Origin: Fagopyrum homotropicum
Taxonomy: Eukaryota; Streptophyta; Magnoliopsida; Caryophyllales; Polygonaceae
Direction of reading: 5' to 3'
Assembly: GCA_033239125.1 (NCBI GenBank)
Contig: BSWB01000001.1
Coordinates: 26,129,501-26,193,500 of the forward strand
Length of the DNA stretch: 64,000 nt
Of the stretch, positions 46,018 through 60,460 are shown in pieces. The first letter of the stretch is position 1. Each line of letters begins with the position of its first letter. The notes under the pieces were generated by a model. That model worked only from the letters and a program-made list of their open reading frames with translations, searched no databases and had not been told where the DNA came from. The translations under genes and the position numbers were made by a program.

Positions 46018-48242
46018 ATATGGTATCAGAGCGAGGTTGACAACAATGGCACTTGGAATCTTGTGAAAGACCGAATTTAGAAATAACCAGAAACTGAAAG
46101 GGGTCTAAGAATTTTAAAATGACTTTCCATTTATAAAATCATGTGCATAGTCGGGATGTTGGGTAGTTGTATGTGGACCACCATCGCTACCCGTGGATCT
46201 CTGCAACTTGGTAAGATACGCGAGATAGTTTGTGGATTTATAGGATTGTGCATTAATGTATGTTGTTTGGATATGTGTATATATAGATATGTGTAGTATG
46301 TTAGTATCCTAAAGGATATTTTATATCCTTTAGTTGAGATTTCATTATGCGATCATCGCCTCATGATAAACCGGTAGCGGACTTGAAGAGTTTTCAACAC
46401 AAGACAATGAACTCAGACCCCGAGGAAAGTATTATGTTCGGACGGACACCCTTAGGATTTATACAACCTTCCGAAGAACGGGTGGGAAAAGAAGCGAAGA
46501 TTTTGAGATGATGTTTACTACAAGGACAATTGGATGGGAAAGAGTATCCTAGTCAGCTCAAATTGAAGTGATAAAAAGCAATACAATTAAGGGACTTAGC
46601 GGTATGAAGACAAGATGTAGTACGAATAAGTATGCAAGGGATGACAAACGTACGGATTAGAAATAACAATTTTAGCGCAAACATCAAGAAAAGCGGAGTA
46701 CATCCACGATTAGAGGAATAAAGGACATTGCAATCGAGGCGGATGCCTCCATAAACCATAAATGGCATGAGAGTCCATATGAGATAGGGTGTGAACCCAA
46801 ATATGAAGAATTAAAGGAGCACAAAATGGAAATTTACAGTTGAGTTTAAAAGCGAAAGGCAGATTTCATAAGCGTGGAGACGGTTTAACTTCTTCGGAGA
46901 TGCGAGAATTTTGAAAGAAATCCTTACCCAAGTATCAAAAAGGATGAAAGTCATGTAAATAAGACAACGGATTTTCATGAAGGAAATATTACGAAACAAC
47001 ACTAGCGAAGGAAGAAGTGTGAGTGAGAATGACTTGGGTGGACTCAAGAGTCCACAATTACCTCTCACTCAACACAGGACTTAAGTTACCGACACCAACG
47101 GTCCATATAAGAGAAACCGCAAGTGGATGGAAATTAAGGTCATTGGAGTTACGTACACGTGCTTACAAGCTATCGTGGAAGTCTTGTAAGGGATATTGAT
47201 GTCAGATGGACGACACAGTTGGACTCAACAAATGGAGTTAGCTCACGGAGGAACCGAAAGTATGGAAAGTAAAACGAGATAAAGGAGTATAAATGGATGA
47301 ACCCGAGTAAGTAGTTCTCACCAGGATATTCAACAGCATAAGAGGTATGAGAAGAGTAAGTCCGAGATCTTGAGGTAAGTCAACTATAGACTGACCGGTG
47401 ATACCCAAGAACATACACGTGTTGGTTTGGTATTGACGAGTTATGGGCATATAGGAAGAGATAACAGTGACTGCAGATTTATAGAGTGACTTTATCGACG
47501 CCTTGGAGGGTTTCCTTAGTGGTCGACGGTGACCTTCTTGGATCAACTAACGGTATAAAGGGAATCGTGTTAGTTGTTACTTACTTGCTGTTTAAGGAAA
47601 GACCCAGATTAGAGTCGGTAGAGATGGATCTGTGTAAGAAGAACTAGGTGAGTAAGAAGAAGAGGTTGATTTCCAAGAGTTGTCTTATTTTAATAAAGGA
47701 AAATAAAGAGGGTACTTGGTACTTCTTCCAAATGGGACCGATAGTGTGTTTTAACAAGTGAGAGTTAGGGTCAATCATTCTCACTCACAGAAGACACCAT
47801 TATGATTAATGGATGGCAACATAATAATCAAAGCAGCGCAGCGGAAGCATTGTGGGCCCATAACCCACAGAGCAGGAAACTCAATGGTATAGAAAGGTGA
47901 TGTGCAAGTTTAAGGCGATGCTAGTTGGAGAATAAATCTCAACTGAAACGGACAGGAGATAGGTTATGCTGAGCGACAGAGGATATTTATATTGATCTAG
48001 TGTCAGCTCAACAAGATTGATACATAAAGGTGTATATATAAAGAGTATATCGAGAGAGAGTAGTATTATGTTACAGAGTTAAGCCGTGTCAGTGAAGTTT
48101 CATGGAGCTGAAGATGAGATTGACTTTTGTTCCGCTCTCAACACAACTAGAGGGGATTGAGGATTTTGTGGACTGTAGCGACGCATCCAAGTTAGGCTTG
48201 AGATGTCTTCTGATGCAGCGAGTAAAGTCATTGCATACGCGT
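46018..48242 (+). pseudogene. Decayed gypsy internal region, ending in RNase H remnant
   Basis: Follows the 5' LTR. A primer-binding site is at 46021, and the early segment (GCATAGTCGGGATGTTGGG near 46147) matches the complement of about 61530-61600 in the nested sister element. Coding capacity is almost destroyed. The recognisable end, about 48140-48235, reads DCSDASKLGLRCLLMQR, a gypsy RNase H segment. It then joins mid-LTR sequence abruptly, so integrase, polypurine tract and the start of the 3' LTR have been deleted. Confidence 0.65.
46021..46035 (+). other. Primer-binding site of the outer gypsy element
   Basis: TGGTATCAGAGCGAG, three bases after the LTR end; complementary to initiator tRNA-Met. 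Confidence 0.85.
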
Positions 48243-48985
48243 CTAGTGAGCTTATGTTTCAAGTTTGAAAGATTGAAATTATTCAAACTTGATAGACCTT
48301 TCCTGTTAGAGTGAGTTCTTATATCTTTGAGGGCTTTAGTGAAACTATCCGAGTCGTCCTCGACTTTTAGGGTTTTTGAATCGAGATGGTAAATTGTATT
48401 TTTGCCAAGTAAGGCTAGTTTACCGTTTTCTCTCAGATGATCATTATTAACTTAGAAGTGGAAACTTCTAAGGTGTTGGATATGTTATTGATATAAGTTT
48501 CATGTTCTGATCAGGCAATTGAGATTGGACTCTTATGGAGTCAAGAGATATCGTTGGTTGGACTTGACCTAGTACAAGTAAGTCCTCCGGTCTTACTTAG
48601 CTAGTATTTGCGTATCAGTTTGACATGTGATGGTGGTGTGTGTTTTATTTGTTCTTATAACAATAAACCGAACTAGTACGACCTTGTGTATATTAATTGG
48701 CCAAAGTGTATTATAACCGGGCGGTGACATCACTGCCTAGCTCTTGCGAGAGCTAAGAGGTTCTCTACGACTAGCCTAGGCAGGTAGATGGGTTGGATGC
48801 ATCAAAACCATTCCTTACTGATATACGGGGACAGAGGCGAGTTTTAGGGATTCTCGTGTCACAAACTGAAGTTGAATTAGTAATGGATAACGTAATTAAA
48901 GATAATAACCGGATTGTGTGCAAGCATGCTATGTGCCTATGTTTCATTATATGTGTATGTGCCTTTCCCGTCTTTCTAATGCTTA

Positions 48986-50985
48986 TGTAACACCCCAAAT
49001 CCGTGAGATTCGGGATGCCACAAGCTAGGGCCTCACAATGGGCCCTAACCCTTAGCGTGACAACAATTTCACCGGATCTTACAACAAGACACAATAGTAA
49101 AAACCGAAATAGCCTTTTAATGTAAACATGATCCGAAAGATACAAAGGAAAGACTCCAGCTGAGTTCTTACAAAACAACCACAATGTTCCAGCACGACAA
49201 CAACAACAACAACAACAATAATATAAACCAACACATCCTATATTGTACGGAACCCCAGATGCTCACTCCTCCGGATCACTCAGCGGCGTCCCTAACCAGC
49301 AAGGCATGTACAAAGCGACATAAAACCGTTAGCTAGCATTCTAAGCATAAGAAGGATTGTAAAGACACACACACATAATAGAACATAAGCACATAGCATG
49401 GTATCACACAAGTCCGATTATTATCTTCTATTACGTTATCCACTTACTAATTCCATTTATGGTGTGACACGAGATACATAACGATCTCACCCTTGTCCCC
49501 TTTCACCAAACATGTTTGTACTTGATGCGAATCAGCATCACCTGTTGGACTGGTCGCAAGACACCTCCTACTCACCCCATTTTGCACTGGACAAGCGGTC
49601 ACCGCCCGGTTATCATACACTTGGGCCATAATACAACAATAAGCGTGATCTTCCTAATTCGATTACTCATCATCATAATACTTATAAACACACACCACCA
49701 TCACACATCATACTTATACATCGAAGCTATTTAAGTAAGTCTGGAGACTTACCTCGTTCCAACGATCAACCAAGAACAACCGATCTCACTTCCCGTAGGA
49801 ATATAATCAAAGCCTGTTCAAGACAAGGCGCGAGAATCAACAACTACTCACACAACCTAGAAGTTTGTAGACTTCTAGTCCTATATGATCTCACAAGATC
49901 ATACACTCTCATAATCTAGGATAACACTCCTAGTCCTCACAACCATCAACCCATGCTAGGATACTCACATCCTAAACTCCACAAATATATACTCACAATC
50001 TCAAACCTCACAAGAAAAGCCCTACACTCGCCACATAATGACCAACTCAAGATCCAACACCTATCGAGTCTAAGAACATTCCAAAGTCCTCTAACACTCA
50101 CCTAAAGTCAAAGCCACTACTTGGCATTCTACAAGACTATTCTAGATCCAACCTAGCATGATTCTATCATATATACTCTATAGGATAAGCGTTGGACACA
50201 AGATCAAAGAAGGGTGCTCACTGGGGCAAAGACGCGGGCGCGAAAGGAGGAAACACAGCCGTAGAGAGGAGCAGAAGGCCGCCTTGGCTGCTTGGCTGAG
50301 CCAGAGGCCGCCCCTGGTCGGCCGCCCCTACGGCTTTGGTGCGGTGGCCGCCCCCGTGGCGCTATCCAGCCGAGGGTACGGTCGAGCTCCAGAGGGCGAT
50401 CTTGAACGAGTTCTTTGTTGGTTCCTTGTTGTGCAGAAGTCTCTTTGCTTTCTTGCTTGGATCCGAAACGTCCACCACTTGGATCCATACACACACAATC
50501 ATCCTAAACACGATCCACTCACATGCAAGCCAAAAGAGGGAAGAACTTGAGTGAATCCATGGCTTACACCATTAAAGCTCTAGGATTGAAGAAGGAAGAA
50601 GAAGAGAGGGAGAAGAAGGAAGGGAACTTACCCAACCAATCCGGATTTGCAGTACCTAACTATTGGTCATCACACACAAGAGGAAGAGGAAGAAGGATTC
50701 CCATGGAAGAAGCTACCCAGAGCTTCCAAGGGAAAAGAGAAAGAAGGAGAAGAGAATCACGTGAAAGTGAAATGGGATGAGAGAGAGAGAGAGAGAGAAG
50801 GTTGCTCATCCTTTTAGACCACGGGACGAGGAGTCACTAGTGAAAACGCGGGAAAAGAAGGGTCGGAACGGAATCGGAATATAATCCCGTCACTCAGCGC
50901 ACCGTGCATGCGGAAATACTGAGCCGCGCCTGCAAAAAGGCCGCTAAACCACTCACTAACCGGAATAAAAATTCCGGGTATTATA
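48986..50985 (-). repeat. 3' LTR of the nested gypsy element
   Basis: 2.0 kb; on the + strand TGTAACACCCCAAATCC to ATTCCGGGTATTATA. Clearly homologous to 61715-63784 but visibly diverged. Contains CCGCCCCTACGG motifs (50301-50333). Confidence 0.85.
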
Positions 50986-53900
50986 TCAGATTACCCTAAA
51001 AAAGTTTCGTCTTGAAACTTGCTAACGCAAAACTCTCGGGCACAGCTACCTCGTTAACCACTCAAAAACCATAAACGTGCCAACTCTCTACTCAATAACC
51101 AAAACACACTCATATAACCGCGTCAAGACCTTTCAAGGCCTACACACATACTCACATGAACCGCGTAACGCATATCTAGTCAAGATCTAACCGATCATAC
51201 AACACATTCCATCTCAGGGAACAAAACACATAAACTCGCGCAAGCACATACAAACTCAACCAAAGATACTATCCCACGTCCTCCCGGTAGTGCTCCTTGT
51301 CTACCACTAGATCATCACGACTAACAACATAACTCGAGTCATACATGTACTCCCTCGACTATCACACATGAAACCTAGCTAGTAACATCCTCTACTCTCG
51401 GTGGCCACGCCAACCAGTAAACAACTTCCCAACTTGCACCAAGATCTCAAAAAGGTCCGATATACTGGAACTCAACTTCCTTTTGACCAACACGTATGCG
51501 CGTCCGTGATAACCTTAACTAGACTCGTCTCGTATCTGAACTCAAGAGGTCTATACATCTTATATGTACACGCCTTTTGGCGACTTAGCTCGGCTAGCAT
51601 CCGCCTTTGGACCACCGCTACTCGAGCGAGGTTGTCCCGTATCTACTCAGGGTTATCCCCACATATACTATCCAAATTTCCACACCATGGTGCACTACAC
51701 TTCCGTCCATATAATGCCTCACAAAGGCCATCACAAACTACACATCTCAACTATCATAATACGAAAGCTCGATCAATAGGGAGGTATCGTGTCCACCCTT
51801 ATCCCCTACCTCGCACACATGCTCTCGGTACGGCATCCCCGGTCACAAAAGTCCTCTCTAGTTGACCTACTACCTGAGGATGAAACTATCATGAAAGACA
51901 ATTGGTCCCCTAAGCAGCATGATCACGCTCCCCAAAAATCCCGAGATGAATCACCCATCTCGATCCGAGATAACGATACTTGGTATACCAGGTAATCTCA
52001 CTATTACTTAGTAGACTCCACAACTAGCTGACTCATTGGCCCTATTTCCAAAAGGGTACAAAACGTGTTATCTCTGTCGGTCGGTCCATAATGACCCAAA
52101 CACGTCACAACTGTTACATGGTCTCAAACCGGTAATAACCTCTATGGAGGTATCCAATCACTCTCACTGCGTAACTTGTGGTGGATGAAGTCCGCTTCCT
52201 GTCTTATGGTGCTCAAGCTTGACTTAACGACGGGTCATATATTTTCTATTCACTTAGCCACATCGGCCTTAAGGCCACCTCACCAATGTGAACATCACCA
52301 ATTCGGCTACCCGTTACCAACCCCAGGGTGAATTAGTAAGGGTAGTGTGAGCTTCCTGGAGGCTCTATCTCAATTGTCCGTCATAAATACACATAGACGC
52401 TCTTGGCGTCTCAATAAACCGTCAACCCATGAAGGTAACTATGGTGTCTCTCCTCTGGACCTTCCATCCCGGATCTTCCTTAAAGCCATACTAATCCCGT
52501 GCTTTTGTCGAGTCTCTTCATAGATCATCTCAAGTTAAATAAACTGAGGTCGAGCCAACAGTTAAGTTATTGCTTCCCCTTGAAGCGTCCACTTCCTAAG
52601 GGTGTTGGTGATCACATTCACCTACCCTGGATGATACCAAATTCATAAGACTGAAGTCCTTAACCAACTCTAACCATCACCCCTGGTGAATATTCAGCTC
52701 TCGCGGAGAGAATATGTATACATATCATACTCGTATCTTCCGTATAGCATGTCGCTTCATAACAAAATACCGACATCATCTTAAGTGCGTCTATTAAAGC
52801 GTCTAACTCTGGACCCTTCATCGGCCATTCTTCTTATATGCTCATATATAATTGTCTAACACACATGCGAAACCTCTCTCGTTACTTCATATATATCCCA
52901 AGCCCTGCTTGGATGTATCCATAATGTCATACAACCCTCATGACTCAATGTTTGTGCCAAAGAAAACGGAATCACCTCTTATGCTTCTATTGAATCTCCA
53001 CGGACACGTCTCGAACCCCACGATCTAATCGACTTCCTCAGAAAGGAAAAAAGTGTCAAAGCCATCCCGGAACTTGGCGGTTATAGCCCACCAACCTATA
53101 AGATGCATACCTCCTCCACATACCTTGGATGTATTACCGAAACCATCACCTCGTTTTCATTGGATCAACTTGATCACTCTCAATATAGCTACGTCTCCTA
53201 GGAAGTCACCTCGGACGTCCTAATCCGCTTAGATAACTTTTTTTATCCTGTATAACCTGTATTACAGTCGTCCCATATCAAGCTTGTTCCTCTCAATTCG
53301 GAGAGTACAACAAGTCGTTGTCAACAAATTAGAACTCAAAGAACCATTTGTACATCTCGCACATCAATAGTTGTCATGAAACATTAGGTTACGGTCCACC
53401 TCATACAACAACGCTTACCAGTGTGCAACAGTAGCATAAGCTCAAGGTCCACATGGGAACCATCCAAAACCACAAATCGAACGTCGCTATCGTAATCCGA
53501 TTCAAAAACCCGATGAATGTACATCCATATAAGCTCTAACTCACCAACCGCACCCGTGAGTCAAAAGGCATCACTCAAACTTGTAGTGACCATACCGGCT
53601 AAAAACACCGTCTTACTTAGGTCCTTTCTTTCCTCTACCCAACTCTGATGACATCTCAACTTCAAGTCGATCTTCTAACACATTGTAACCACATGCAACT
53701 GTTCTCGCGAGTCGCCCGCTACGGGGCAAAGATACTTATCCTTATTGGTAGCCTTACTCATTTCTCGATAATCAAGGTTTAACTTTTCCGACCCGTACCT
53801 TTCCTCAAAAACCGTACCAGAAAGCCCCGTGGGAAAAAACCAGAAGAAATTTCCCATTCAAAACCACTAAAACTTCCAGCTCCTAAATTCACAAGTTCTA

Positions 53901-54660
53901 CCATCTTAAGCTTAAAGCTTACAACACTACTATAATATCGGTTCCTCATGTGACACCATAGCTCCTTCGGGCGAGTCTAGAGACTTTGACTCATTACTTG
54001 TTCGCCACAACATAACATTTTTTTCATAAAAATGAAATACCATGCATCCTTTTTACGTATTTTCCCATTTGCGTAAAGAACTAGGGAAGCCTCACCTTCC
54101 TTTCGATCCACTTGGTCCCTTTATCATGCTCAACCTTAAAGGTTTTGATCCGTGTCGTTCCTCCATATGCCAATCTCAAGACCTAAGAAGGTCGCAAAAA
54201 GGGTCAAGACAATCCTTCCCTGGGAGGTCTATTACAGTCACTTGCTTCGATCACATGCAATATTACTTTATTATGGCAATTGTTCTTAAGTTGACATACT
54301 TCCTCACTACTTACACCGAACCATCAAAAATCCTCCAAGCTCTTGTTATTGATCCCTCATGTTATAGTCTTGTCTACTCTTCCCCTCTACACTCATCAAT
54401 AGACAACCGCACATGTGCGTTCTTGGTTGTCACCGATCAGCTTATAGTTGGCCTTTTTCAAGGTCAACAACTTACCATTATACTACACTTTTAATGTTAC
54501 CATATTCATGAATGCTACCCTCCTCGGGTTACTCTATCTTAAACTCCATTAGCTCTTTCCAAGTACCATGCTTTCTTCCCCTTCCATAAGGTAACTATGC
54601 TCTTTTCGACCTTGCACGACGTATAACTCACCTTCACAAGCTTAACCGCGCCTTATGGTC
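50986..54660 (-). pseudogene. Decayed gypsy pol (RT and integrase remnants)
   Basis: On the minus strand about 53800-53740 reads LDYREMSKATNKDKY, equivalent to the conserved DYR.LNK.T..N.YPLP segment of gypsy RTs. About 51720-51680 reads EALYGRKCSAPWC, the well-conserved segment near the end of gypsy integrases. Everything between is frameshifted. The + strand ORFs at 51401-51865 and 54042-54494 are antisense shadows. The region ends where LINE sequence begins. Confidence 0.7.
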
Positions 54661-57350
54661 TAATGAAAAGTAATCTGAAAAGGGATTATATAGCTTTTGT
54701 GATGGATGGAAACAATAATCGTACTACTGATGGGAAGCAGGTAGTGGATAATTTCCTCAAATTTTATGTGCAGTTGCTAGGGACTGAAAGTGAGGTTAGT
54801 GAGCCTCCAGAGTATTTGGGGCAGTTTGGCCCTTGTTTAACAATTGAAGATGGTGAGATTGGTAAGTCAAGTATCTAATAGTGAGATTAAAGAAGTTTTA
54901 TGGAGTATTGGGGATAGTAGAGCACCTGGGCCTGATGGATACACAACTAAGTTTTTCAAAGAAAACTTGGGAGTACACTAGGGAAGATCTCTGTATAGCA
55001 GTGACAGAATTCTTTTCCTCTGGGAAGCTATTGAAGCAGTGGAATCATACGATATTATCTATAATTGCTAAAGGAGAGAATGCAGTTAGAGTTGAACAGT
55101 TCAGGCCCATATCTTGTTGTAATGTCATATATAAAGTTATATCTCAGATTATGGTGAGTAGAATGAAAACCATGTTGCCAGCAGTTATTGATGGGGCTCA
55201 AGCAGGGTTTCTACATGGCAGACACTTAGTGGATCAAGTTATGCTGGTACAAGAGATTGTTAGAACATATGACATTAAAAGAGGACCAAAGAGATGTATG
55301 TTGAATTTGGATATAGCAAAAGCATATGACACAGTCTCCTGGAAGTGTTTAAAGTATGCTTTGCACTCTTTAGGATTTCCTAATAGATTTATGATATGAG
55401 TAATGGAGTGTGTGTAGAGTGCTACATATTCATTGAAAATTAATGGAGGGATTCATGGATTTTGTAAGGGCAAAAGAGGATTGAGGTAGGGAGATCCAAT
55501 GTCGCCTTTACTCTTTGTTATATGTATGGAGTTTCTATCGATATTGATAAAGAAAGAAACTTTTGACTCAGAGTTCAATTACCATAAAAAATGTGGTAAG
55601 CTAAAGATTACTCATTTGGCGTATGCAGATGATCTGATTCTGTTCAGTAAGGGTGAAGTGAGGTCAGTGGAGATTCTTCTGAATTGTCTTAATGAATTTC
55701 AAGGTTTATCTGGGCTGTGTGTTAGTAAAGTAAAGTCCAGGATTTTCATGGCATCGTTGAATCAAGAGGAGAGAGATCAGTTGCAAAGATTGACAGGGTA
55801 TGTAGTAGGGGTTTTTCCTTTCAGATACTTGGGAATTTCAATTTCCCTTGTGCAGTTAAGAGTAATCCAGTACTTGCCTTTGATTAAAAAAGTATCAGAC
55901 ATAATTAATAGCTGGAGAAATGCAGGGCTATCATTTGCAGGAAGAATTGAGTTGATTAAATCTATGTTGCAAGGGATTGAGGCATTTCTGATTGGAATTT
56001 TGCCAGTGCCAGTGACAATGATGGACCAGCTGATTGTGTTGTGCAGAAACTTCCTCTGGGAATGGCCAAAGGTACCATGGACTACATTATGCTTGCCAAA
56101 AGATGAAGGTGGACTAGGGCTAATTCAATTGCCAAAGTGGAATCTGGCATTCATGTTTAGGTGTTTTTGGAGCATTTATAAAGGATATGATATCCTTTGG
56201 GTAAGATGGATCAAAGCTAAAATGATAAGTGATCAAAATGTGCTAGAATGGCAACCCAAGGATAGGGATTATGGGCTGATTAAGCAACTTATAAATGCTA
56301 GAGATTGTGTATTTCAAGTGTTCCAAGATCCTCAAGTTGCAGTTAATGAAATAGATAAGTGGGAACATGGAGGTAAACTTTCTATTGCTGAAGTTTGTGA
56401 AAGAATAAGGGATAAAGCAGGGAAGGTTGATTGGTGTAGCATCATCTGGAACCCCTTACAGGCGCCAAAGCATTGTTTCATTACATGGATGGCACTTAAA
56501 AACAGGTTGAGCACTTGTGATAAGCTTCATTTTCTAAGCTTGGATACAGTGTGTAGATGGTGTCAAACTGAAGAAGAAAATCATGATCATGTATTTTTCT
56601 GGTGTGACTATTCAAAGAGAGTATGGGATGAAATTTAAAGATGGGTGGGGATGAAGGTCAGGTTTAGAACAATGGTACATTGTGTGTCATGGTTGAAGAG
56701 AAATGGGAAAGGTATGAGCTGGCAGAGTCAGAGGAAGAAGTTGGCAGTGATTAGTACTATATATTTTTTGTGAAAAGCTAGAAATTTGATGATGTTTGAA
56801 GAAGAGTATGTGTATCCATTAAGAACTGTTAGGCTTGTGCAGCTTCATGTTTATCAAATCTTGTTTGAAGAATTCAAGTTGTAGTTGAGTGGAAGCGTGG
56901 AAGCATGATTGTCATTGGTGGATTGAAGACAGAATATGTCTATCCCTATGGTAAAGAGAAAGTTGAACGGTGGATTGAAGTCATTTATGGCTATCCCTGC
57001 AACAATGAGAAGATAAGCTATACTGTGGTGGATTGAAGGCATGAGAAATGCCTATCCCTGTAGTTGAAGGCAAAAGAAGAAGACCAGTGGTGGATTGAAG
57101 ACATGATATATGTCTATCCCTGTTTGTAATCTGGTTTGTTTAGTTCCTTTTGTTAAGGTTGCCTTAGCAAAGTTCTTGATGTCATGATCGTTTATCTTCT
57201 GTACCTTGCCTTGTTTGGTGAGTGATTGTGATTTTGTGATGTATGGTTTTTAACGGCTCTTTGTTTGTGACTCGGACTTACCTTGTTTTGGGTATAGTTT
57301 CATTTTCAATATATTTACCGATTAGCCGTTGTAAATGTGTCTTTTGAATA
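54661..57350 (+). pseudogene. 5'-truncated L1-type LINE, RT and zf-RVT domains
   Basis: Non-LTR reverse transcriptase in broken frames. An upstream piece reads MKSNLKRDYIAFVMDG. The RT core follows with FRPISCCNVIYKVISQIM, AGFLHGRHLVDQ and LDIAKAYDTVSW. An internal stop lies near 55399, then GDPMSPLLFVICMEFL, YADDLILFSKG with the catalytic pair intact, RYLGISISL, and a C-terminal zf-RVT domain APKHCFITWMAL...CRWCQTEEENHDHVFFWC ending near 56637. Endonuclease is absent (5' truncation). The 3' region contains four stem-loop repeats. Orientation is opposite to the host gypsy element. Confidence 0.85.
56917..57122 (+). repeat. Four imperfect repeats with a covarying stem-loop, LINE 3' region
   Basis: Each unit is GGTGGATTGAAG, a short hairpin, then TATCCCT (starts 56917, 56969, 57027, 57089). 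Stems: GACA/TGTC, GTCAT/ATGGC, GGCAT/ATGCC, GACAT/ATGTC, with 2-5 base loops. The second stem position is A-T, T-G, G-C and A-T in the four units, so pairing is kept while sequence changes. Confidence 0.75.
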
Positions 57351-57641
57351 TATGTTCAGATGTTTTTGGAATATTCAGACAATTCAGAATAACTTATGGG
57401 TACAGTGGGCTCATTCTGAATTTCTGGGTAATCACATTTCTATGGAATAGACGCCAAAGTACAGGGACTCAAGGCTTATTAAGCATCTACTTATGGCCAA
57501 AGACACAGTGTTAGGAATGTATAGTGATATTCCTACTGCTCTAGATGTTATTGAAACATGGTTCAGGGCAATAAAATGTCTTTGTCCGTAGTGTATGAGC
57601 TAATCAGGACAAAAAGGGTGAGAAGTTAAATTGGAGTAGAG

Positions 57642-60421
57642 TGTAACACCCCGAATTCGCGAGACTCGGAATGCCACGGGCGGAGACCTCACAAAGGGTC
57701 CCGACCCTTAGCCTGACAACAATTTCACCAGATCTTGCAACAAGACACAAATAAATGCCAAAACGAAATACATTTTTATGTGATGTAGTGAAATCCAAAA
57801 GAATACGAACAAAAGACTTCAGCCGAAATACAACACCAAAGACCAAATTCCATACACGCGGCATACAAAAAATAATAACGAAGAACAATACACAACCCGA
57901 CTCGAACCAAAACCCACTCCTAAAATGTACAGAACCCCGGCTACCATCTCTCGGCCGTATTCCTAACCTGCAAGGCAATCTACAACAATCGGTGTAAAAC
58001 CGTTAGCTAATATTCGAAGCATTAGAATCAAGGTGAAGGTACAAACACACGTAAGTCATCATAAACACACAACAAACTCCAAAGCACACAAATCCGGTTT
58101 ATTATCTTTTTATTATTAATTCATATCGCGTTCTAATTTAACTTCTTTTGTGACACGAGAATCTCCCGAAACTCGCCTCGGTCCCCACTTACCGGCATGG
58201 AATGGTACTGATGCATCCGACCGTCTACCAGCACGGGCTAGTCGCCAAGAACCCCCTAGCTCTACGCAAGATCTAGGCAAGTTGTCACCGCCCGTTATCA
58301 TACACTTTGGCCAAAATAATATAAGGTCGGTGATCCTAATTCCGGTTTTTAGTTGTTATAATGAAAGCAATAAAACACACACCACCAAACACGCATCAAA
58401 TCTAATACATAGAATACGAGCTACATAAGTCCAGAGACTTACCTCGTCCCAAACGCTAACTCATGCAACACTCTCGCTTCCCTCGGGAAGAAGTCTACAC
58501 CTGCTCACAACAAGATATCTATATCAACAACTCACTCAACTCAAGAAGTCTTAGACTTCTACACAAATGATCTACGCAAGATCATTTGACTCTCATTCTA
58601 GGACCGCATCCTAGAATCTCTCATGCTCATATCACACTCAACACAAGCTAGAAGTCCTTAGACTTCTAGACCCTATGATCTCGCAAGATGATAACCAATA
58701 ACACATACTAGGATAAACATGTCTAGTCCAAACAAACTCAACGGTAACAACACCATGCTAGGATAAGCCAAAACTGAACTCTAAAATCCCACAAGATCAT
58801 ACAACCCCAACCTTGAGCCTAAAAACGCTCACAATATCAACCATATAACCGAAAGCCTTATAACAACCTCACAAGATAACCAAGCACCTCAAGCCTTAGC
58901 ACAATCAAACCTCAAAACTCACCTAAAGATCATGGCCACTACTTGGCATTCGTTCTAAGATATGCTAGATCCAACCTATCATGATACTAAGACTAAACAA
59001 TACTAGATCGAGGGAAAGGAATTTCACGCGACGCCAAAAGACGGAAGTCGTTCAACGGATGTCGACTTGGACTCGTTAAGCCTTAATCGGGACGCTTCTG
59101 AACCTAATACCAAACTAAGAAAATTTAGATCATACGTTAACCTGAACGAAATATATAATATAAATAAATCTAAGGAAAAATCGTTTTCAAAATCCAACGT
59201 TAAAACCCGTAATAACCCTGCCGGGCAAAATATGTGAATCTAGCGACTTGGTCAAAACCCCGGGATTTACAACTTTGAGCCATAAACCCAAATAAATCCA
59301 ACAAGGGCATAACATATAGTATATATAAATATAAGAATATAACTCGAAGTAAAACCCAAGTTTAAAAACCATAAATATATTTTCTGGGTAAATAATACAA
59401 TTTTAGAAATATCATCCGCAATTAAAACTTCTGGGCCAATTCTACAATTTATTCAAATTAGTAGGGGCACAATCTACAAATTCTAGAAGAGTGGGTCAAA
59501 TCTACAATAAACACAAATATGAGGGCCCCGAAATAATTAAAACCTTAAAAGGATTGTTCTTCAATCCCCACCTACGCAGGGCGGCGGCTGGCTATGCTGG
59601 AGTCCCAGCGGCTGGGCGTGGCGGGCTTCTCCTCTCCGGTGTCGTCCTTGGTGGCCAAAGTGGAGGTGGCGGTTCTATCAGCTTGGCAGAGCTCACTGGA
59701 CCAAGGATGTTGCGCAGAGTTATGCAGAGAAGAAAGAGATGAAGGAGGTGACGGCGTAGGCGAGGCTTCGATTGGGCAAGGCGTTGGTTGTGAGGTTTCG
59801 ACCGGCAATGGCACTAGCGTGGTGTGGCATCCCGGTGTGTGGCAGCGTTTCTCCCTGGCGGTAGATGCAACATATGTAGGAAATAAGGGAAGAGAAGCAG
59901 AGCCGGCGGTGGGAGGCTCCGGCTGAGACAAGGGCAGGGCTACAAGGTGCTTCTCCGGCTTCGAGTGGTTAGCAAGGCTCTCCGTCGGCGACAGAGCGAG
60001 TCAAGGGCAAGCTCCAGTCCGGTGTGATGTAGAGAGGTGGTGAAGACGGAGAGAAAATAGGTGTTGTGAGGCTGTAGAGGTGGTTTCCAACGTGAGGAAG
60101 ATGCAAATGGGGTATGAGTGAGGAGGGAGAGCAGGTGGGAGAGGGAGTCAAAAAATGAGAGGTAGAGGCTGAGGCAGGCTTGCGTGAAAGACACTAAGGG
60201 AAGAGAAGGGAGACAGAAGATTGAGAGGTCACTATTGCAGGGCTGCAAGCGAGGAGTCGGCATACGTCACTGGGAAGAGAAGCGGGAAAAGGAGAAAAAC
60301 CAAAACAAAAGAAAAAGGGAAATAAAATAAAGCAAAGAGAGTAAGAATGAATCTGATCCAAAGGAGTTCGGAACGGGATTTCCGAACCGGAAAACTTTCT
60401 TACCTTTTCCGAAAATAAGCC

Positions 60422-60460
<39 letters not shown>

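Noticed and set aside
51401..51865. 154-codon + strand ORF
   Set aside because: Overlaps the minus-strand integrase remnant (EALYGRKC segment); antisense shadow.
54042..54494. 150-codon + strand ORF
   Set aside because: Lies antisense to the decayed gypsy pol and shows no known motif; best explained as a shadow.
59572..60263. Overlapping 107-119 codon ORFs near 59.6-60.2 kb
   Set aside because: GC-rich part of a solo LTR with a perfect target duplication; no domain and no splice context.
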